NCBI GenBank assembly: GCA_937967535.1
Contig: CALCMV010000349.1
Span: forward strand, 1 to 19,299
Source: an uncultured Saprospiraceae bacterium
GTDB lineage: Bacteria > Bacteroidota > Bacteroidia > Chitinophagales > Saprospiraceae
DNA: 19,299 nucleotides
Reading direction: 5' to 3'
The translations under genes were made by a program, and so were the position numbers. Below the pieces are notes generated by a model. That model saw nothing but the letters and a program-made list of their open reading frames with translations. It ran no database searches and was not told the DNA's origin. Positions 14,066-19,299 of this stretch are shown here, one piece after another (within the stretch, counting starts at the first letter, position 1; every line of letters begins with the position of its first letter).

Positions 14066-15445
14066 CAAGTTTTCTAAATCGGTTTCAGTTGTAAAAGGAT
14101 TCATTAAAGTTGTTCGTAGATAAACAATATTATTTAGAGTAGTTTGTACAATGTAGAACTCGCCGCTTTCGATAATTTTCTGTCGAATATTACTGTTGAT
14201 GCGATTATTTTCTACCACATCCAATTCAGGATTATACAGCCGAAAACAAACGATATTACATTCCGGTTCGGTAGCCAATTCCAATTGTGGTCTTTTTTTG
14301 ATGAGCCTTGCAAATGTTTTTCCTAGATCATACAGCCTTTCCACAAAATCTGCAAAGCCCTGTTTACCATACAATTGCATCAAGCAAAAAAACTTAATAC
14401 TCATCATTTCTTTTGTACATTCAAATGTGCGTTTGGCGAGATTGTACCATTCTTCTTCGGCGGCTTCTTTCCAGAGATATTGAGCTTTCTGATTAAATGT
14501 TTTGTAGGCATTTTGCGAATTTTTGAAGACCAAAGCCGTAGCAATAGCAGGTGTCATCAGCATTTTATGACAATCAATCACCACCGAATCCGCACGATGT
14601 ATGCCGCTTGTGAGTGATTTGTATTTTTCGGAGAAAATAGCAGCTCCGCCATGCGCCCCATCCACATGAAACCAAATTCCGCGTTGTGCTGCAAAATCCG
14701 CAATTGCTTCCAAATCATCATAACTTCCCGTCGAAGTCGTACATGCACTGCCTACGATGGCAATGACCTGCAAGCCCTTTTTGCTTGCCGCTTCAAATTG
14801 AGCGTCAAGTTGGTCAGTTTGCATTTGAAAACGCTCATTTGTTTCGATTTTCAAGATGCCTTCCTCGCCGAAACCCATAATTCGCGCCGCCCTATCCACA
14901 CAATAATGCGCCTCTGCCGATACCATGATTGCTAATTTTTGCCCGGCATGTCCCGCATGCCATACATCTGTATGGGCGTGTACGCTACGTGCCGCGAGCA
15001 ATGCCGTCAGATTAGCAAGCGTACCGCCCGAAGTCATAAAACCATCCGCCCCCGCTTCATAAGCAATCGCCTCTGCAAAAAATTTTATCACCACTTTTTC
15101 GATAGCCGTCGAAGCGGGTCCCATTTCGTATACGCCCATTCCGTTATTCATAAATGCTGCTACCAGAGAGGCTAATGCTGTCACAGGTGCAGCAGGCGAT
15201 ATTTGATGCCCGGCATATCGCGGATGATTCAGCGCAATGGAATGTTCAATAATATCTTTGAAAAGTGTGGTCGCATTGCCGTCTTCCAAGTCGTATTGTT
15301 CCCAAAATTTGACTTGCCGATTCGGGGTTTTCCACGGCAAAACAGGAATACTGCCTTGCTGTGCGGCGGCAAGGTGGTCGGCGAGTAAATTGACGAGTTC
15401 GTGACCGGATTTTCGGAAAGTTTCGCTGTTGTAAACTTCTTTCAT
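14045..15445 (-). CDS. Group II PLP-dependent amino acid decarboxylase
   Basis: The 466-residue protein belongs to the pyridoxal-phosphate decarboxylase family that includes glutamate, aromatic amino acid and 2,4-diaminobutyrate decarboxylases; it should be cytoplasmic. Visible motifs are TSGGTLANLTALLAAR (138-153, phosphate binding), SAEAHYCVDRAARIMG (His180, stacks on the PLP ring), TTSTGS (236-241), VDGAHGG (Asp262, contacts the pyridine nitrogen; His265), and VVIDCHKMLMTP with Lys294 as the PLP-linked lysine. Length is normal for the family and no key residue is missing. The substrate cannot be read from sequence; the small HPRYAGH region (74-80) is shared by several subfamilies. The start is the ATG at 15445, 28 bases after the stop of the large outer-membrane gene, so the two are probably co-transcribed. 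Its C-terminus comes from a heptamer repeat. Confidence 0.93.
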   Translation of the reverse strand: MKEVYNSETFRKSGHELVNLLADHLAAAQQGSIPVLPWKTPNRQVKFWEQYDLEDGNATTLFKDIIEHSIALNHPRYAGHQISPAAPVTALASLVAAFMNNGMGVYEMGPASTAIEKVVIKFFAEAIAYEAGADGFMTSGGTLANLTALLAARSVHAHTDVWHAGHAGQKLAIMVSAEAHYCVDRAARIMGFGEEGILKIETNERFQMQTDQLDAQFEAASKKGLQVIAIVGSACTTSTGSYDDLEAIADFAAQRGIWFHVDGAHGGAAIFSEKYKSLTSGIHRADSVVIDCHKMLMTPAIATALVFKNSQNAYKTFNQKAQYLWKEAAEEEWYNLAKRTFECTKEMMSIKFFCLMQLYGKQGFADFVERLYDLGKTFARLIKKRPQLELATEPECNIVCFRLYNPELDVVENNRINSNIRQKIIESGEFYIVQTTLNNIVYLRTTLMNPFTTETDLENLLLMVND

Positions 15446-15473
15446 AAATAAGGAATCAGGAACAGGTCTTGCT

Positions 15474-18400
15474 TTAGAAATCCATCCCTAAAGACAAATA
15501 AATCTGTCCGTTTTGCAATTCGCCTGTCTCAATTCCCCAAGCATAATCCAGTCGCACCAAATGTCCGAAAACAATACTTCTCAAACCCAGACCGTAGCCC
15601 ATCACAATCGGATTGCGAAAATAATTGACCTGCACCGTCACCACCGGATTCTCCACAAAGACCGTATTCAATGGATTATCTTCTCTAAAGGGCGAAACTC
15701 CCTGCCATGCCGTCCCCATATCTGCAAAAAGTACACCTTGCAAATTGCGAATAAAAGACGAACTGCGGAAAGAGGTGCGCGTCGTATTATTGAACAATCG
15801 GGCGCGGAGTTCGGTATTCCACACCACGAATGAATTGCCGTTGCGGATATTGCTTTGGAAGCCGCGCATATTCGTCGCAATCGTCTGAAAAGCAAACTCT
15901 TCGCGCGAACTCGGTACGCTGACTTCGCGGTTGTTGCGCTCGGCAGGTATCAACCAATTATCTACGCCTCCCATAAAATAGAGGTGTTTTTCTTTGCCAA
16001 ATGAAGTAGCCCCTGCCAAGCGAGTAGCCACTATCATGTTTTTGGTCAATTTGCGATAATGCCGCGCATCCAAGCCCAATGTAGCCATCCAACCCGGATA
16101 GAATTGTGCCTCTGTATCTTCCCGAAAACCCAAATCGAAGCGTTTGGCAGTCTCGGCAAATACTTTGTAACGTGTGCCTGTGCGAAGATTGATGCCCATG
16201 CTGCGCGTATCGTCATGTACGTATTCGAGTCGGAAAAAGGCGCGATTTTGTTGGTCGGTAGGTACTTCGAGCGTATTGACATCAGTAGCCACGCGGATAT
16301 TTTGGTCAGAACGCAAGGTCGCAAATCCGCGCAAACTCCGGTAAGTATCAAAAGGATATGTGAGGCGCGTTTCAAAATAATTTGTAATATTTTTTATATT
16401 GAATAACAATGAATTACCACTCCCAACCGCAAAAATACGCGGCAAACGATAAAATGAAAACCGCTTATCAATACGTCTTTTTTTATTATTATAAACCAAA
16501 TAAAATTCAGGAAAATTCAATTCAAAAGGCAGTCGCAAACCTCCTCTGAAAGATTGGTCTTCCATGAGGTCTTTAACGCCTGCTTCAAAGAGGGCAGAGA
16601 AGGGAGTCCACTGATAAAAAGTAGAAGTATGGTCGAAATTGGTATAACCGTCGAAAAGCAGCGTATTATCAAATTGAACGACCAAATAATCTGTCCGATA
16701 CTTCAATTTATAATCTTTCACATTGCGCGGGTGAATGGCGGTTTTTGTGTTTTTTTCTTTTGGTTCAGCAAGCGCAATATCTTCCGAAACAAGCCCTTCT
16801 TCGAGTGCAGGTTCTTCCTTTTTTTCTTCAATTATTTCATCAAATCTGCTTTGAAAAAAGTAATCTGAATTTTCTTGCTCTTCTTGAATTTCGGGTTCGG
16901 GTTCGGGCGCATTTTCCGTTTCTTTTTTATCAATTTCTACAAAAATATTATCAAAAACTGCCTTAGGTTGCTTAGGTTTTGCGGCTTTTAGGGGTTTGTA
17001 ATTGCGGTATTGAGTCGTTTTTAAATTAAAATTATTTGCTGTATTAATTTCATTGATAATCAAATGATAATTGCCGCGATTGAGTACCAAATCGGCGGTT
17101 TTTTGGCTGCGCCTCGTTGTGCTGTGTTGCAATATTCCGGTGAGTTGATTGCTATTGGCTTTTGTAGCGACAATGCTTTTGTATATCGGCTTTAATTGTT
17201 CATCAATTATCGTAATACTATCCGGCAATGTCAAGGTAGAATCTTGGGCAATAGTTATGTTTTTACCATCAGAGAGTGTTATGTTTTTTTCGTAAAAATC
17301 AACAACCTGTTCCAGTTTTCCCGCATAACGATTGTACATTCCGGTTGCATCACCCAACCATGCAAAATGCAGGCTGTCAAGTTGGACGGGTTGGCGTTCA
17401 TTTGCAAAAGGTGTATTGGTTAGGCGGATGATTTCCTTGCGTTTTTCGGCTTCCAAAGGCATCAGATAGAGGTCAAAAGTCTTGGCTTTTTCGGCAATGA
17501 TACGAGAAGTTGCTTTTACGACAGCTTGGTCGCGGTTGGAGGCAAATATGAGGCTTTTTTGCCCATTAATTTGAACGAAAGCCACGTCGCGTTCATCATA
17601 AAAATCGCGGGTGATATGACGAACTTGCTCACCATTCGTACTAATCGAAAAGAGGTCAGATTGTCCATTTTTCAAGGCAGATACCACCAATTGACGACGA
17701 CTCACAAAGTCTGCATGTGTGATGCGTTCCAAGTCACCGCCCACTTCATTCGTATTTTTTATTTTATTTTCAGAAACATTATAAATCGCAATTTTTATCT
17801 TATTTTTTTTCTCAAAAATTATCGCCAATTCATTCCCTTTACTCCAAGCCAGTACCGGATAATTTTCGTCTGCCACATATCCGAAATTAAAGTTGGTATT
17901 TCCCTTAAAAAGAACTTTTTCGCTATTGTTTTTCAGGTCTTTTAGAATGACTTTGTATCGCTTGTCGCTTTGTGTGACATAAGCGATGTGCTCACCTTTT
18001 GGCGCAATTTTGCACATACGCACAGGCGTGTGTGCAAGGCGCACAGATTCGCCTGCAGGAAGCTCATATTTGTCAGTTTCTTGCAAATATCGCTGTTGGT
18101 AAAAGTTCTGCCATTCGCGGGAAACAGTACGAAAACTATTGCCCAAAACAAATAAAAAACCCTGCTCAATACTCCGATTGATGCGCGTCAGATACAGTAA
18201 ATTGGAGACGGTAGATTTGCCATAATTTTGACCAATAAAATACCACATCGAATGACCTGCAAGGCGCGGGTCTTCCGCTACTAAGTCGCTGAATTTCTTG
18301 TACTTACCGGATTGTATGCCATCGCGGAGAAGATTGTCGAGGTCTGTATTCCACTCTTCGCCTATGTAGGCTTTGAGTCCTTCGGTAAACCAATGAGGAA

Positions 18401-18968
18401 GGTTGAGCAACATGGCATTTTGCACGATTTCTTGAAGGCTGTTGCCGTACATCATTTGGTGCAAAAACACCTCCGTCATGCCTTCACGCACCTGCTTGTG
18501 CAGGTTGCTGTGGCTGCCATCAAAATAGATATAAATTTTATTATCAGCAACGCGGGCGATACCGCTATTGTGATAATTGTTGTAGTCGCTTCCTGCGTTG
18601 CTTTGCATGAAATCGCTATAATCGTTGAAGACCATCAGATGAATTTTGTCGTTCATCTTGTATTCAAGCAGGTTTTGGAGTTCGGCAAAGTCTTTTTCGC
18701 CCATTTGGAGGGCATATTCGGCGAGAGGTCGCCCACCCTCTGTCCAATAGGCGGTGAAATGTTCGCTATTAGCCTGTTGCCAATTTATTTTTTTGTATTG
18801 CACACGGTTTTTACCAAATTCGGTGTGGATGCCTTGTGCGAAAATTGACACAGGAAGAAGAAGCACTAAAATCCAAATTCCAAATTCCAAACTGATTTTC
18901 CCTGTATTTTGAAAATACAAAGCGAGTGGATTGTTGTATTTTATTGTAATATTGTTCAAGCAATTCAT
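15474..18968 (-). CDS. Peptidase-like/beta-propeller/outer-membrane beta-barrel fusion protein
   Basis: This 1164-residue protein begins with a long signal sequence (hydrophobic core at 30-44, likely cut after FAQ at 43-45). Residues 50-300 resemble the peptidase MA-like gluzincin domain (ANSEHFTAYWTEGG; LHKQVREGMTEVFLHQMM at 156-173; LPHWFTEGLKAYIGEEW at 190-206). The zinc-binding HExxH is absent: the place reads TEVFL, although Glu196 of WFTEGL is kept. Residues 310-590 look like TolB/WD40-type propeller blades (APKGEHIAYVTQSDKRYKV, FASNRDQAV). Residues 690-790 form a Glu/Pro/Lys-rich linker. From about 795 to the terminal Phe there is a surface-antigen/Omp85-like beta-barrel (LFADMGTAWQG, VMGYGLGLRS, LVRLDYAWG, LSLGMDF). 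It should sit in the outer membrane with the first domains in the periplasm; this arrangement is known in Bacteroidota but its role is not. It leads a probable operon with the decarboxylase. Confidence 0.85.
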   Translation of the reverse strand: MNCLNNITIKYNNPLALYFQNTGKISLEFGIWILVLLLPVSIFAQGIHTEFGKNRVQYKKINWQQANSEHFTAYWTEGGRPLAEYALQMGEKDFAELQNLLEYKMNDKIHLMVFNDYSDFMQSNAGSDYNNYHNSGIARVADNKIYIYFDGSHSNLHKQVREGMTEVFLHQMMYGNSLQEIVQNAMLLNLPHWFTEGLKAYIGEEWNTDLDNLLRDGIQSGKYKKFSDLVAEDPRLAGHSMWYFIGQNYGKSTVSNLLYLTRINRSIEQGFLFVLGNSFRTVSREWQNFYQQRYLQETDKYELPAGESVRLAHTPVRMCKIAPKGEHIAYVTQSDKRYKVILKDLKNNSEKVLFKGNTNFNFGYVADENYPVLAWSKGNELAIIFEKKNKIKIAIYNVSENKIKNTNEVGGDLERITHADFVSRRQLVVSALKNGQSDLFSISTNGEQVRHITRDFYDERDVAFVQINGQKSLIFASNRDQAVVKATSRIIAEKAKTFDLYLMPLEAEKRKEIIRLTNTPFANERQPVQLDSLHFAWLGDATGMYNRYAGKLEQVVDFYEKNITLSDGKNITIAQDSTLTLPDSITIIDEQLKPIYKSIVATKANSNQLTGILQHSTTRRSQKTADLVLNRGNYHLIINEINTANNFNLKTTQYRNYKPLKAAKPKQPKAVFDNIFVEIDKKETENAPEPEPEIQEEQENSDYFFQSRFDEIIEEKKEEPALEEGLVSEDIALAEPKEKNTKTAIHPRNVKDYKLKYRTDYLVVQFDNTLLFDGYTNFDHTSTFYQWTPFSALFEAGVKDLMEDQSFRGGLRLPFELNFPEFYLVYNNKKRRIDKRFSFYRLPRIFAVGSGNSLLFNIKNITNYFETRLTYPFDTYRSLRGFATLRSDQNIRVATDVNTLEVPTDQQNRAFFRLEYVHDDTRSMGINLRTGTRYKVFAETAKRFDLGFREDTEAQFYPGWMATLGLDARHYRKLTKNMIVATRLAGATSFGKEKHLYFMGGVDNWLIPAERNNREVSVPSSREEFAFQTIATNMRGFQSNIRNGNSFVVWNTELRARLFNNTTRTSFRSSSFIRNLQGVLFADMGTAWQGVSPFREDNPLNTVFVENPVVTVQVNYFRNPIVMGYGLGLRSIVFGHLVRLDYAWGIETGELQNGQIYLSLGMDF
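18873..18893 (-). repeat. Heptamer repeat inside the signal-peptide codons
   Basis: Three consecutive 7-base units, CCAAATT, CCAAATT and CCAAACT on the plus strand, encode residues 26-32 (SLEFGIW) of the outer-membrane protein on the minus strand, at the edge of its signal-peptide core. Gain or loss of one unit would shift the reading frame. Confidence 0.75.
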
Positions 18969-18991
18969 GCGTATGTGTATAAGGAGGAAGG

Positions 18992-19021
18992 CAAAAGTAA
19001 GTTACTAAAAGCGCAAACTTA
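18992..19021 (-). promoter_or_regulatory. Two candidate -7 boxes upstream of the outer-membrane protein gene
   Basis: On the minus strand, TAAGTTTG (19021-19014) and TACTTTTG (18999-18992) both match TAnnTTTG exactly, 24-53 bases before the ATG at 18968. The TTTG of the first lies only 14 bases before the second, shorter than the usual spacing to a -33 box. No other -33 candidate is well placed. Position fits a promoter for the two-gene minus-strand unit, but this is from short consensus matches in AT-rich DNA. Confidence 0.35.
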
Positions 19022-19145
19022 TTTATACCTATTCCTAAGCGATATTTTTATGTATTTTTGCAACGTTTAAATTAATAAAAAAAACGGATACTTTCAATAT
19101 AATATGTTCCTCAAATTAAAAATTACAAATAGAAACCCGTTTTTC

Positions 19146-19268
19146 AGTGTCTTCGTCAAATTTTGAATGACAAATTAATTTAAATTTTACTTTGTTTTTT
19201 ACTGATAATTAACAATTAACAAAGTAAATATTTTTTATTATTTAAAATTCAAAATTGACGAACACATT
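19146..19268 (+). repeat. Dispersed inverted-repeat element, copy C (123 bp)
   Basis: It begins AGTGTCTTCGTCAA and ends TTGACGAACACATT. Over the first half it differs from copy A at only about one base in 54 (from AAATTTTGAATGAC to ACTGATAATTA). An inner inverted repeat is perfect here: TTTACTTTGTT (19186-19196) and AACAAAGTAAA (19218-19228), so the whole element can fold into a long hairpin. Same orientation as copy A. Confidence 0.85.
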
Positions 19269-19299
19269 GAATTAGACTTACTTATTGAATCATTTTATA

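Larger units (their letters stand above)
18969..19299. other. Gene-free right-hand end of the window
   Basis: This 331-base stretch holds candidate -7 boxes for the minus-strand gene (18992-19021), an AT-rich segment with no visible feature (about 19022-19145), dispersed element copy C (19146-19268) and 31 bases to the edge. No reading frame of note starts here. Confidence 0.6.

Overview
The window looks like a chromosomal segment of a Bacteroidota bacterium, probably one of the Saprospiria, Chitinophagia or Cytophagia rather than a gut Bacteroides (class is an inference). The evidence is a giant secreted adhesin built of SprB-type repeats that ends in a gliding-motility/type IX secretion (T9SS) type B sorting domain, a second secreted protein of the hemagglutinin-like/dockerin-like kind common in these groups, a TlpA-type lipoprotein, no convincing Shine-Dalgarno sequences, and very AT-rich spacers between moderately GC-rich genes.

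Layout from left to right. Positions 1-858 (minus) hold the N-terminal 286 codons of a lipoprotein resembling the N-terminal domain of Bacteroidota TlpA-like thiol-disulfide proteins; the gene runs off the left edge. Positions 1117-1761 (plus) encode a six-helix membrane protein resembling DUF6796, and 1868-2296 (plus) a small secreted protein of unknown role. Positions 2594-11458 (plus) are a single 2954-residue surface protein with an N-terminal cysteine-containing domain, a 305-residue module duplicated in tandem, 19 further SprB-like repeats (21 in all) and a T9SS type B C-terminal domain. A strong intrinsic terminator follows. Positions 11809-13776 (plus) encode a 655-residue secreted protein with a LamG-like front and a dockerin-like end. 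On the minus strand, 18968-15474 encodes a 1164-residue outer-membrane protein (peptidase-like domain, beta-propeller, acidic linker, beta-barrel), followed 28 bases later by a group II PLP-dependent amino acid decarboxylase (15445-14045); these two probably form an operon.

Most of the window therefore concerns the cell envelope and surface. No mobile-element genes, tRNA, rRNA, CRISPR array or defence genes were seen.

The most unusual features are not ordinary genes. (1) Three intergenic copies of a 115-143 bp AT-rich element with matching inverted ends occur at 2419-2533, 13821-13963 and 19146-19268; one copy has a paired base change in both ends that keeps them complementary. (2) The adhesin has one lysine and no arginine over about 1,627 consecutive residues. 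(3) Short tandem arrays (GAGA-rich, TTTAAG, TTAATCA) sit on or just after the stop codons of three genes, and a 7-bp array lies inside the signal-peptide codons of a fourth.
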